64,000 bases of DNA. Origin: Trametes villosa (Eukaryota; Basidiomycota; Agaricomycetes; Polyporales; Polyporaceae). The stretch is from positions 2,728,001-2,792,000 of the forward strand of contig PUDQ02000003.1 in assembly GCA_002964805.2 (NCBI GenBank), given 5' to 3'. Numbering within the stretch: the stretch's first letter is position 1; every line of letters starts with the position of its first letter. Below, one piece after another: positions 35,025-45,580 of this stretch. A program made the translations under genes and the position numbers. The notes under the pieces are model-generated. The model made no database searches and was not told where the DNA came from. It saw nothing but the letters and a program-made list of their open reading frames with translations.

Positions 35025-35872
35025 ATGCCCACCTTCTCCTCCCGCCTCGCCACCGCCCGCGCGTGGGTCGACCCCGAGTCTCTCCCCGCCTACCTCGACG
35101 CTGCCGACATCTCCGGCAATGTACCGCAGCACATCAAGCAGCTTGTACTGAACACGCTTGGCGCGTATGGAGTCGGCAGCAGCGATTGCTTCGCGCATAT
35201 AGTCGGCCGCCGGATCCGCATCGCGGAGATGGACGTCCATAAGAAGGGTGAGAAGACGGAGGTCGTCGTCGTCGCCGAAGCTCAGGCATGTCAAGGTGCG
35301 TAAAAGTGACTGTATGCGCCCTTCCGAGCGCGTGATTGACGTTCATTTCCAGAGATGCTGAATGGCGCGGGTACCGTACATGGCGGTTGCTTGTGCTACC
35401 TCATCGACAAGTGCGTCTGCTCTCGCGCCTTGCCTCGTCTAGGACGCGTACGACCACGCGCGTGTGACTGCGTTCCGCCCATAGCTGCGCGTCCTTCCCG
35501 CTCGTCGCGCTGGGTCTAATGCTGGGCATCAATGGCGTCGGGGTAAGTCAGGCCATGAATGTCTTCTTCCACGCGCCCGCGGCCATGTGAGTCGATGAAT
35601 CCATACCGTCGCGCATGATTTGACTCACCCATTGCCTACCGTTAGAGACACATGTATGCGCATTACAAGCACGTCCGTGACTCTTGGAGGGCGTATCATG
35701 ACGTCCAGATGCGAGGTCAGTGCATTGTTTGTCATAGGCCTGTCCCTCGCAGTAGGACGCAAAGCTCACTTTCTAAGCGTATTAGATTACGGACAAGTCA
35801 TCAGGACGCATTCTCGCCTCCGCGCTCTTGAACAAGATGCAGCCTACCACTCCGGTCAAGGCTCTACTATAG
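35025..35872 (+). CDS. Hotdog-fold thioesterase (PaaI/ACOT13-like)
   Basis: Spliced gene. Exon 1 reads MPTFSSRLATARAWVDPESL to EVVVVAEAQACQ. Later exons give EMLNGAGTVHGGCLCYLIDN (hotdog signature with the H-G-G catalytic region), CASFPLVALGLMLGINGVG, VSQAMNVFFHAPAA, SVTLGGRIMTSRCE and a last exon ITDKSSGRILASALLNKMQP ending at 35872. Each junction shows GT...AG ends and keeps the family pattern. Relatives hydrolyse acyl-CoA or acyl-carrier thioesters; the physiological substrate is unknown. The start at 35025 is chosen because homology-like sequence follows it; the in-frame ATG at 34824 would add 67 residues without recognisable features. Confidence 0.75.
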
Positions 35873-36997
35873 CTGCGCGAGCGCATCTCTCAACCGCCTC
35901 GCGCGGCATCTGCACCCACTCTGGTCACGCACTCGCAGGCTACCCCGGACGCCCAAAGAGGCCTCCGCAGGAGCGCTGCGGGAAGACGTTTCACCTAGGC
36001 ATGCATCCGACGCTCGGACGCCCATGGACGAAGCACGCAAGTCGCTATATGCGCTTTCGGACAGCTCTACTCGCTTTCGCAGAACTCCCTTGTAGCATTT
36101 TGCCGTCGGACTTTAAGGATATAGGAATGGAAGCCGCGACTCTCAGCTCTCTAGGTTAAGCATCGTAACTCTAGACGACATCAAGCATGGATGGCCGTCA
36201 TCTTCGACGCGCTGGCCCGTTTCCGGCCCTTCGCGCACGGCACGACCCATGGGCCCAACGTAGGATCGCGACCTTATCGTCGTATCGAATCTTTGAGTTC
36301 TGAGCCTTGCATACGTGCTGCGCGCGGCGTTTTCTGAGCTTCGCGCGACAGGCGCGAAAAGCTGGCTGAATGCTAAGCAAGTGCGTCCTTCCATGACTTC
36401 AAGTGTTTGGCTCACGGGCTCACGCTGACTGAGGATCTGGACAGATGAATTTGGCTGCATTCGAGCGAGAATGTCGCTTGATCTATGGTGCGTCTTGCAA
36501 GGCCGCATGCATCCTCGACATACTCACGTACGATTCTAGGGACCCCGGCCTAACTCCCATGAACCATGGCCCACGTCGCTTGCGATGAACTGGGTGAGCA
36601 GCATAAGTGCAACAGGGAGACCTGACGAGGTAGCCCTCGTGCCGCATTTTTCGCCCCAGGCCTGCGCCGCCTCGCGTGAGTACTTGGGCCTTTACTGAGC
36701 GTACCTGCTCACCAGTCATTTTGGGCATGTACGTTGCCGGCGGGTATCCCCTCGGCAACATTGTACTCTCGTGATGCGCTTCGGAGAGAGAACTTAGACC
36801 TCTTGGAGCTCTGGAGCTTCAAGAGTGCGACCGCGGTGTCTTCTGTGTGCTGCGGTAGGCTCCCAGGCGCCCGACCGGCTAGGCGTGCGGTATATTACCC
36901 CTGGACTCGCGCATCGCAACCTCTCCGAATCTCCCTACCCAACAGACTCGCCAGCCTACCTCGTCGTGGTGTGCGCGGCTCATCCTATCCTGTCCCA
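35873..36997. other. Intergenic, no supported gene
   Basis: Holds the 3' region of the thioesterase and the promoter of exonuclease copy B. An in-frame open extension upstream of 36998 (to 36734) lacks conservation with copy A and is taken as non-coding. Confidence 0.45.
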
Positions 36998-38205
36998 ATG
37001 GCGCCTAAAATCACCTACTGCGCGACGGCCGCCTCCATCGCGAAGGCCGTATCCGTCCTCTCCTCCCAAAACGTGATCTTAGTCGACTGCGAGGCGCAGG
37101 AGCTCGGGAGGCCCGATGGCGTCCTCAGCATCATCTCGCTCTCTGGTGCGAACGCTAAGCATGTCTTCCTCGTTGACGCGCTCGCGTTCCCCTCCACTCC
37201 CGCGCCCCGCTCCGCCTCGGGCTCTTCTCCCCCGACACCGCGACCGCACCCTGCGCTCGCGCCCCTGCTTGCACTCCTATCTCTGCCGCGGATCACGAAG
37301 GTCTTCTGGGACGGCCGCGCGGACGCGCTCGAGCTGCTGCTCAACTACGGGCTCGTCCTGAACAACGTGCTCGACCTCCAGCTCGTCGACGTCGTCGCGC
37401 GTGCGCGCAACGTGCCTGCGGGGAGGCCCGCGCCCGATCTCGTCAAGGGATACTTCAGGCCGATGAAGGAGGAGCTCAAGGCGAACCCGGGCGCGTATAC
37501 GGATATCTACGCGCTGCGCGGCCTCGCGCATGTCGTTGGGTGGTTTCAGCTCGTGCCGAAGGGCAAGGATGATAGTGGGCTGAAAGATCGTGAGCGGCAT
37601 TTCTCTCTATTACTCTCGCTGACATCCAGTGGCTGCTCATACGTTGCGCGCCAGCCGCGGTGGTCGCGATGCACGAATCGGGCGGGTTCGCGCTCTGGCT
37701 CGCACGCCCGCTCCCCGCCGCGCTGCTCACCTACGCCGCGCACGACCTCGCGCTCATCGCGCTCGTCTACGCGCACTTCATGGAGAAGGCGTGGGTGCGC
37801 ACGCGCATGCCCGCGCTGCGCGCGCAGAGCGCGGCGTACGTCGCTGCGCTCGAGACGCGCGCGGAGAATGAGCGGATGGGCGAGTTGGGGCTGAAGAGGT
37901 TCATGCCGATGGGGATCGTTGGGGCGAGGGGGGAGGTGGGGCAGGAGGTGAGTGGGGAGGGGGAGGGGACGGTGGGGCAGGGGAAGGGGAAGGGGGTGAG
38001 GGCGAGGTATGGGTGTGGGTGTTGTGGGCGGTGGCTGGGCGCGGATTGTTTTGTGAAGAGGGTTGAGGGTGGGGAAGAGCGCAAGGTCGGGAAGGCGAAC
38101 GGGCAGGGAAAGGAGAGGAGGATCGAGAGGTTGTCGTTTTGCAGACTGTGCAATGCGGTTGCGTTAAGGAACGAGCGCGAGACGGGGGAGTGGGTCGAGT
38201 TGTAG
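36998..38205 (+). CDS. EXD1/Egalitarian-like DEDDy 3'-5' exonuclease, copy B
   Basis: Two exons with the intron at the same position as copy A (after SGLKD, about 37588 to the acceptor before AVVAMHESGG near 37655). Starts MAPKITYCATAASIAKAV. Motif I VDCEAQELG, motif II LNNVLDLQLVD, motif III LLTYAAHDLALIALVY. The C-terminal CxxC pairs are CGCC and CRLC, separated by a longer Gly/Lys-rich linker than in copy A. The start matches copy A exactly. Coding strand and GC content differ from copy A (copy B is more GC-rich at third positions), so the duplication is not very recent. Confidence 0.85.
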
Positions 38206-39750
38206 GAGGGCGAGTGGTGAGTCTGGGGTCGTTGTATCGGGTTGTGCTGACATGCTCAGTAGAAACGGCTAGAGTTGGCTTCTGCCAGCGGTCCGTCGCG
38301 AATTGGCTATGTCCCTAGAGTACGGAATCAGGTATTATTTACACCTATGCGCTCTTCTTCGCGGGGGCAGGGGGTAGCGTCGATGGTCCACCATCTCTGA
38401 CCTCGCCTGGGGGGTAGACACAACCCGCTGCCACCATACATCCAGGAGCCCTTCATGTACCCTGACCGCACAGGGCGCTTCACGCACGCAAGTGCGGTAG
38501 TGAAGGGCGCCACCCCTCAACCAGCAAGTCGCACCCCAGCACGCCGCACGCGTGACACGATCCCTCGTACGTAGAGGCACCTTCGCGTGTGTCCCGTGTT
38601 ACTGAATGGCCCCCACCCTAGCCCGCACAGTGTGCACGCTGGGCTCGCCTGTTGGGCGCGCACTTCCGCGCGCTACATGGAGGACGAATTGGAACTCACT
38701 TTCTATTCCCTTCCCTCGCTCGCGGGAAGGACGCTTGTGAACGCGTCTCTCATCGGAGTGCTGGAGACGTTGATGCGGCTTCGATGTGCGATCGATGGGG
38801 TCGTCGCGCGACAATAACAGGTCGGTCTCCGCTGAGCCCTCCGAGCTCTTCCCAGGCGTGCGCTGGGCGCGCACCCCTCCCGCGCGCTCACGAAAACACG
38901 CGGGTTGTACATTCGCAACGAACCCGCCCAGGGCCCAGGCGGGTGCATCACGGGTACGAGCGCGTGGTCCGACCTGCCTCGCGGGAAGACTACGGGAGCG
39001 CTGGAGAAGGCGAGTTGGTCTCGTAAAGCGTGAGCATCGGGTGCGCACTCTGCACGTCCGCATGCTCTCATGGCTTCTGGATGTGTCGGGGAGCGCGCAT
39101 CAGCGCCTCCTTGCGCGATGTCTTTTGAGCCTTGAGGCGTTATCTGGCGTCCGATGGAGGACGGATGACGGTGCTCGCGAAACGGTGACGCTCGGTGGCG
39201 ACCAACTCTGGTGCTATTGTGTGCCAATCTGGGGAGAGCGACGTGCATGGGGGATGGTACTCTCGACGACGATGCATGCTTAGGCTCGTGCAGCAGCTGA
39301 ACGCTCCCCGCAGGCAACCCGCACGTCTCCCGCGAAACGGTGAGTTCGCGCTCGGGCCAGATCCGCCGCTTTTGTACACGGTCAGGTGATCGTGGGACGT
39401 GTGTGAAACTGAGCTGTTGCGCCCTCTCTGCAACCGTCCACAATGCACATCCGCTTGGAAGCGTCCATCCAGGGAAATATAGTGGAGGACGCATCGATGA
39501 ATGTAGATCATGCAGGAACCTATGCCACATGGATTTAAGGGATGGATATCGCTGTAACCTATCCCCGTGACTCATGCTACTTTCCGCCATTTTTCGAGAC
39601 ATAAGTCTGAGTTATTAGGGCAACCCCGACGCGGAGTGGTCGATCTAAGCATACTACCTACTCTAAATACGCTCACGTTGGGCATACACACTGCTGCAGT
39701 GCCTTCTGGCAGCTGTGAATCAGCCTCCCTCTACAGCCCTCTACGCACGG
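38206..39750. other. Intergenic, no supported gene
   Basis: Includes a 299-codon minus-strand frame (38703-39602) that is rich in Arg/Ser/Pro/His and shows no domain; I treat it as chance. The right end joins the left copy of the large inverted repeat. Confidence 0.4.
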
Positions 39751-41210
39751 ACCCGCGCCACCACGGGCGCCTGATTCCCAACCCTCCTCCCCGCTCTTCG
39801 CGCATCTTCCACAAGCATTTCCTCATGCAACTACCATCTGGTCTAGCGGTAGGCTGATACGCGACGCTATCGACACTCGTGCTCGCCTCCGCGCGGTGCC
39901 CTTGGGAAGTTATCGCCCGGATTTTCCGGGGCACGCCCACACGGCCAAACACAGCCAAACGTTCACGCCACAACCGCCAAGGGACCGTGCGGTGGCGCAA
40001 TCTCCCTTGTCTCTCTGCCTTGTCCTCTTCAGCCCTCTGACACTGTTTTCAGCTCTCATTGGCCTGATGTACCCTATGAAACGCGTAAAAAAGCGCTTTG
40101 GCCAGTGGGAGGGAAGAAAACGCGGTGCCACTCGCGTGCCCCCTGGACAGGCGCGACGCCTCGAGGCTCGGACGCTCGTCGCGCGGCAATTATCTCCAGC
40201 ATCAAGAAGCACCTCCTTCAACTCAGCGATCCTTGCCACGCTACTTTCAACGCCCGGAATGCCCACCCTCTTGTCCTGCCCCCCTCACGAGGACGACGAC
40301 AAACCGGCCCATTGTTCTTTATCTGATGCCACTGCCAGTGATGCGGTGCGGGGTGCGCGGTCCTTGGACCCTGCGGAGTCCCAACCTTGACGGGCCCCGG
40401 GTACATAAACCTCGCGTCCCGCCATCCCTTCTTTCCCTCAGACCGCCAGTCACACCTCCTGGTACGTGCCCTCCCTCTCCCTTCCCCACCGCTTCCCTTC
40501 CCTTCTCCCTCCTTCCCTTCCTCCCTTCCGTCCTTCGCGCTTCCTCCGCTGACGCACCTCCCTCCCTCGCAGTGCCAGGAGCTATTTGGCACTCACCAAG
40601 TCTTACTGCACTGAGACCTGCACGGCGGCACGCTGGGCACGATTGCCCCTGCCTGCCCACTGCACACCCTCACGCACCTAGCCTGGTGACCAATCATGCC
40701 CCCTCGCACGCGCACGCAGTTAAGCGTGCGTGCTGCGTGCCAAGTGGCGGGCGAAGACACAACAGGGCGACATGACGCCGGCGCCGAAGAAGAGAGCCCC
40801 AACCGGGCGGCGACCAGCAAGTGCGCACGGCAGGGGGCGGCTGGGGAAGGGTCCCGGGGTACGTGGCGCAGGCCTTCTCGTGGCCCCCGGGGTGAGTACT
40901 CGTCGACGCCACCGTGTGCGCGGTGGTGGCGGCGGGGAAACCAACGTGCGCCACATCTGCTTTGTGCTTTGGACGCGATGGTGAGCTCGATCTTCGCGAT
41001 CTCCGGGCGCGTTCTTCGGCTGACGTCCGCGGTTAGACAAGACAAGGCTTCGTCGACGCAGTAGATTACGATCGGCGGGAAGGGGGCGTAGCTGGCGATG
41101 ATATGGGCGTGAGAGTCTTTGTCCGTATTGTAGCTGTAGCGGTCCCGACATTGTCTGTCTGGTCTTCTACCAACCTCGCGTTTTGATATTTCATCCCGCA
41201 TGCGCCGGGC
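39751..41210 (+). repeat. Large inverted repeat, left copy (~1.46 kb)
   Basis: Matches the reverse complement of 51480-52940 along its length, with scattered substitutions and small indels. Both copies share the GGCGCCTGA...CCACCCTCCTCC-type block at one end and a TTGGTAGAAGACCAGACAG block near the other. It contains a strong polypyrimidine tract at about 40460-40565. No terminal inverted repeats or target duplications were recognised, so I cannot say whether it is a transposon or a segmental duplication. Confidence 0.8.
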
Positions 41211-41273
41211 TATCTCGACGAAATCTACAGTGCACCTCACCGTCCTCGCATCGCCCTCAATTAACCGCGGCAA
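40960..41273 (-). pseudogene. Myb/SANT-like domain fragment
   Basis: The minus-strand frame reads TVDFVEIARRMRDEI, GRRPDRQCRDRY, then ALSCLTADVS and AKIELTIASKAQSRCGARWF. The spacing of I-A near the start, Q-C-R-x-R-Y and later Q-S-R-C-x-A-R-W fits two consecutive Myb/SANT-like repeats, although the Trp residues of canonical Myb are mostly missing. In the sister repeat at 51.5 kb the second unit stops after IASKA (CAA to TAA). The downstream part of the frame becomes Pro/Arg-rich without structure. Probably a decayed gene carried by the repeat. Confidence 0.4.
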
Positions 41274-42192
41274 CCGGAGTAACCCTGCGCCGTTTCGCGC
41301 GTGAAAGTCTCACTTTGGCCATGTTCGACTTGGAGACTGCAGGCGCTCGCGACTCGCCCATTGTTCGCCATAACCGTCATTCGGACGCCGGCGACAGCGG
41401 GTTCAGATCTTTCCTTCCCCCCACCAGTGGTCTCCCTACATGTCTCCCTCCTACACCGCGACTTGATCATGCCCTCGTACACCAGTAGATGACGGCACAG
41501 GCGTCAGCTCTGCCTGATCGTCCCCGCCCCTGGGGACTGAAGGCTCTGTATCACTGAACGACGAGGAGCTGTTACATCGCGATTGCTATGGTGAGTGCAC
41601 CCTTCTCTGGACCGACATTCCCACCCAGTCGGCCTACCTTTAGAGCTCCCGAAGTTTCACTACCAATATCTGCAGTCCTGGCCGTATATCGGCACGCGGT
41701 TGGATCCCCGAAGTACTCGCTCCGGCAAAAGACAAGCCCCCGAGCTCTCCCTGCATGCTTCGCGCCGACCAGCAGATCGATGCCCGCATTCCTCCTCTGC
41801 CCTTGAAAGGCCGGCATACCGAAGACTGGCCGTATTCGCGGGCCTGGACAACGGGCCTGTCCTCGTGAACGAGGGCATCGTGAAGCCTCGCAAGCCAGTC
41901 AGTCCTGCTCGGAGGATACCTGCTGGGGGCCCGTCAGCAACGAAGTCCACCGCCTTTCCGCCGACGTACCTGCCAGGCCCACGGTCATGCTTGAACCAGT
42001 TGCCGCCCTCGAGGTCCTTGCGACCGACGGTTCCCCCACTCCCCCCATTCCCTGCCCCATGGCACAAAGACACCTTCCCTATCTCCCCTGCGTCCTCGCC
42101 CGCGACGTCAAGATCGAACCTTGAAACCCCGACAGTGGCGTGAAGAACGTCTCCCGCCCCGAGCATCCCCCACGAACCTCCCCTACTCCGCC
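41211..42192. other. Intergenic, no supported gene
   Basis: A Gly-rich minus-strand frame (41660-42277) and a Pro-rich plus-strand frame overlap each other; neither shows a known domain. Confidence 0.35.
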
Positions 42193-42940
42193 ATGGCTTG
42201 CCTACAGCGCGACGCCTCCCCTTTGAGGGTCGTATCCTTCCTCTCTCCTCGATCGCCATCGTCGAACTGCGAAACATAGGGTCTCGCCGTGACGCGGTGC
42301 CCTCAGCATCGCATATCTATCCGGATCCGTCTTCGGGATCCAAAGGTGAGCATTTGTTCCTCATCGACTCACGTCTGCTCCCTTGCTTTCTCGCATCCGC
42401 ACTCTCCCCCTCCCTCCGACGGCTGCTTGCGGCGCGCTCCTCGCTGCGGCTTGCGAACGAATGCCGGCGCAGCCGCGCCACCGTCGATGTGCTCGAGCTC
42501 CCGCCCGTGTGCTATCTCGCACCCATCGGCGTCCTTGAAGACGACGCCGATATCAACGGTGTGGCGCGCACAAACACACAACGCCCCGCGTCCCCCCCGC
42601 CCCGGGCGGATCGCGCTCGCAGGGGTGACTCCAGATTGAGGAAGGCTGGACTCCAACACGTACTCGCTGCGCAAGAGGCCTTCGTGCTGGACGGCCGTAC
42701 GCGGGTTATCGGCAGGTCCCAGCTCGGGTCGAAGGGAGGGGATGAGAGGGACTTGACGAGACGTGAGTGATAACCCTCGTGAGACCTAAGGCCTAAACAA
42801 CCAGGCTGCTGGCGAACCGCGGTCACTGTGGTGCGCGCGTCGGGAGGAGCATCGTTCGGCTTGGACATCCACCCCCGCGCGCTTCTCGCGTGCGTTGCGT
42901 ACAACCTGACGCTCGTTCCGCTGGTGTACGTGCGCTCTGT
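42193..42940 (+). pseudogene. Broken third copy of the EXD1-like exonuclease
   Basis: The DNA aligns with exonuclease copy B from its start codon onward but with indels that change frame. Matching landmarks are: the start region; CTCTC...GTCGAACTGCGAA (motif I region, where the Asp is lost in the shifted frame); EHLFLIDSRLLP against KHVFLVDALAFP; VIGRSQLGSKG against VVGWFQLVPKG; a preserved splice donor GTGAG near 42762; and SFGLDIHPRALLACVAYNLT against FALWLARPLPAALLTYAAHD. Motif III Asp is replaced. The copy ends abruptly near 42940 where an unrelated inverted fragment begins. Non-functional. Confidence 0.72.
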
Positions 42941-42946
42941 GGATTT

Positions 42947-43255
42947 CGGGTCCGCGCCCACCCCCAGCCCGCAGCGCAGACGCAAACGCAATATGCAGCG
43001 GCTGCCGCGGTCTTGGGCGCGCTTACGGCTGCGCGCGCGGGATCGCGACCGTCATCTCGTCCCGGGCAGCTGCGGGCCTGGGGCGAGCTCGCGTGTGTAG
43101 CCGTCGGCGAAGACGAGGAGATAGAAAGGTCGAGCGCAGGGGCGTCCGCGGCGCGGAGGACCAGAGCGGCGTCGACGGTGACGCGGGCAGCTCGCGCATC
43201 TGCACTGTGGCGGGCGAGCGCGGGGGCGTCCGAAGCGGCGTCACGAACACGGCGC
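42947..43255 (-). pseudogene. Inverted partial copy of the C-terminus of the 45.6-47.2 kb membrane protein gene
   Basis: The minus strand here reads VTPLRTPPRSPATVQMRELP, ASPSTPLWS and later VAIPRAQP and GLGVGADP, which mirror ATPLRTPLASPP, VQMRELPASPSKPLWS, VEIPRAQP and GLGVGADS of the gene at 45581-47234 (about 46790-47115). Small deletions put the pieces in different frames. It therefore lacks the signal peptide, both membrane helices and a continuous frame. Confidence 0.8.
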
Positions 43256-44155
43256 ATGTGTCAATTCTGCGCGCGGCGCCAGCAGTGCAAATGACCTCCC
43301 AACAGGACGCGCCAGGCGCTGAGCGGCGAGCGGCGACGTTGTAGGGGTCATGGATGGCTGGGGGATCGGAAGGGTTGTGGGTGGGCGCGGTGCGTTGGTG
43401 AGTGTTTTGACCAGGCGGGTTCAAGGCAGGGAGGAAGATGCGGCGAAGGGGGGTGAGGGGCGATACACTGTTGGTTCCCAGAGGCTGTCGTTCTTCAGCC
43501 GTGTGGCACAGCAGCGATGAGGGACGCGGGTGTTACAGGAGGATGGGCCCCTACTGGATAGCGTCGTGGCGACGAGCTCCGGTCGAGCGGGGCGGGTGGC
43601 ATTGGCTTGTTGAGTGACAGCGTGTACCGGCGAGCGTAGTGCAGTTGCTTTATGGAGTGTATTCTTGCTATAGTGGGATGTGGTTCACGGACGCCTGTGC
43701 GGGCGAGACCCTTCTTGTGGGTATCGTCGGGTTTGGCAAGTTAATCTGAGTGTTAGGAGGTGATGAGTGCTACGCAATATGCAGGTGCATGCGGCATCCT
43801 GTAGGCCACTGTTGGGCTCAATCAGTAGGAAAACAGCAATGAGACGATGCTCCGACGTCAAGTCTGAAGAGGGCTGGCTTCGGGACGTACGTGAATGTCC
43901 GGATCGATCTGGACGTCGCACGTGTAGTGGGAGCTTACCGGGGTGGAACTTACGCGTCACCAACAATGCGCGTGTGCCGGGACGGAGCCGCCTCCTCATA
44001 TGCACAGTGGACGGCAGGCTATCAAACTGATATGTTGAGCAGGGTAGCGCGCCATTACCGCGGATATCATCATTACGGGGGCTCTAGAGTAGCAGCTTTT
44101 TACACTCGTCCCGTCGCGCGGGGCAAGGCCTATCAGTGATGCGTCGGCTTCTTCC
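43256..44155. other. Intergenic, nothing recognised
   Basis: No family motif on either strand. Lies between the inverted fragment and the 3' end of the ferredoxin gene. Confidence 0.4.
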
Positions 44156-45167
44156 CTATACATCGCCTAGTCAGCCACCGCGCAAAAAGCCTCGCAAGCG
44201 GGAGCAAGCGAGAGAGAAGGGGAGGGGGAGGGAGAGAAAGGGGACGGGTGCGCACCATCTACGAACATATTCCGCGTCGCGGCGGGGAGCGTGGCGGTGA
44301 GGCCGTCGAGCGCCTTCGTGAGGCGCACCTGGCAGCCGAGGCGCGAGGTGTCGGTGAGCCCGAACGCCATGTCGAGCATGTCGTTCTCGTCGTCCTTGCG
44401 TGGCGGGGGTCAGGACGGCGGTCGCGGTGCAGGGAGGAGGGAGGGGGAGGAGGGAGAGGAGGGGGAGGGACGGACCTCGGGCTCGGGGAGCTTGTCGTAG
44501 CTCTCGGGGTCTAGGATGACGTGACATGTCGAGCAGGCGACGGAGCCTTCGCATGCGCCTGCGTGTATGCGTTTGCGTTCGCGCGCGGGGATAGACAAAG
44601 GAGGGAGGGAGCAGATGAGCACGGGCGGGGGTAGGGCGGGGCGGGCGGGTGCGTACCTTCGAGGTCGATGTCGTACTCGTGCGCGATGCCGAGGAGGTCG
44701 TCGCCCTCGTTCGCCTCGACGGTCCGGATGAGGGCCCCTTTTGCGTCCTTGAAGTGGACCTTGATGCTAGCGGCGGCTGATCAGGGCGTGTTCTGCGAGG
44801 GGAGGGTGGGGTGGGTGTGAGCGTACCCGGTGCCTGGCTCGGGGCGGTCTATACCTCCGTGGCGGGCGACTGTATGCACATTAGTGTAGGTGGTGAGGTG
44901 TGAAGCTTTGAAAGCGGACTCACCGCTTGTGCTGTGGAAGCCACGGCGCGTAGGACGGCCGACTGGCCTGTTTATAGGAGGCCGGGCGCACTCGGCGATA
45001 GTAGATGTGCTTGCGCGTGCAACCAGACGAGTGGGGTTGGCATTGCGCGCCGAGGAGTGGTATGAAGACGGCGGCTGCGCGACGCAGGTTCTGGGTACGC
45101 GGACGGGCCTGGTTGAGCAGGAGGCGCGAAGAGAGGCGCGAGCAAATGACTGGGCAGAGTTGGCCAT
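44156..45167 (-). CDS. YAH1: Mitochondrial [2Fe-2S] ferredoxin (adrenodoxin/Yah1 type)
   Basis: Starts [15 protein letters not shown], with a long Arg/Ser-rich mitochondrial presequence. Exons then give [38 protein letters not shown], the cluster motif [15 protein letters not shown] (C-x5-C-x2-C), [19 protein letters not shown] with the fourth Cys, and [13 protein letters not shown] last small exon ends at 44156 after NMFVDGDV. Introns are polypyrimidine-rich on the coding strand. In yeast Yah1 passes electrons from ferredoxin reductase to Fe-S cluster assembly, haem A and coenzyme Q synthesis. The assignment is secure as a vertebrate-type ferredoxin; the exact role is by homology. Confidence 0.9.
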
Positions 45168-45580
45168 GGCGCGCAGTGGTTTTCTAGCAGGGAGAGATAC
45201 CGGTTTTTGGCGCAGAGGTGGGTATACGGCCTGGCAGAGCTCTCCGGCCTCAAGCAACGACGAGAGGAAGATGCAGACGAGAGGAGGACGTCGAGGGAGA
45301 CGACGAGCAAAGCCGCAGTGCCGACGGACACCGTCATGGCAGGCGCGCGGCAGACCTCGTGACATTTCCCCCTTAGATATTTCTCGGGGGTATTTCTGGC
45401 AGACAAGGCACGACCACGTCATGCGGGGAAATGCCGAGTGGCCGAATGGGTCGGGCGTCGGGGAGGGTGCTGGCCTCGAGGCGTCCACCACGACAGGCTC
45501 CACCACTCGCCCTCCTCGACACGTCCACCGTGGCGAGCATCCTGCCGCTCTGAGAGACAAGTCTGCGTGCCTCGGCCGCG
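45168..45580. promoter_or_regulatory. Divergent promoter of the ferredoxin and membrane protein genes
   Basis: 413 nt between two start codons on opposite strands, so it must hold both promoters. No clear TATA box was seen. Confidence 0.5.

Noticed and set aside
38703..39602. 299-codon minus-strand frame
   Set aside because: Composition-driven, no recognised motif, and other long frames overlap it.
41595..42277. Pro-rich (+) and Gly-rich (-) frames
   Set aside because: They are each other's complement and neither shows a domain; could not be supported.
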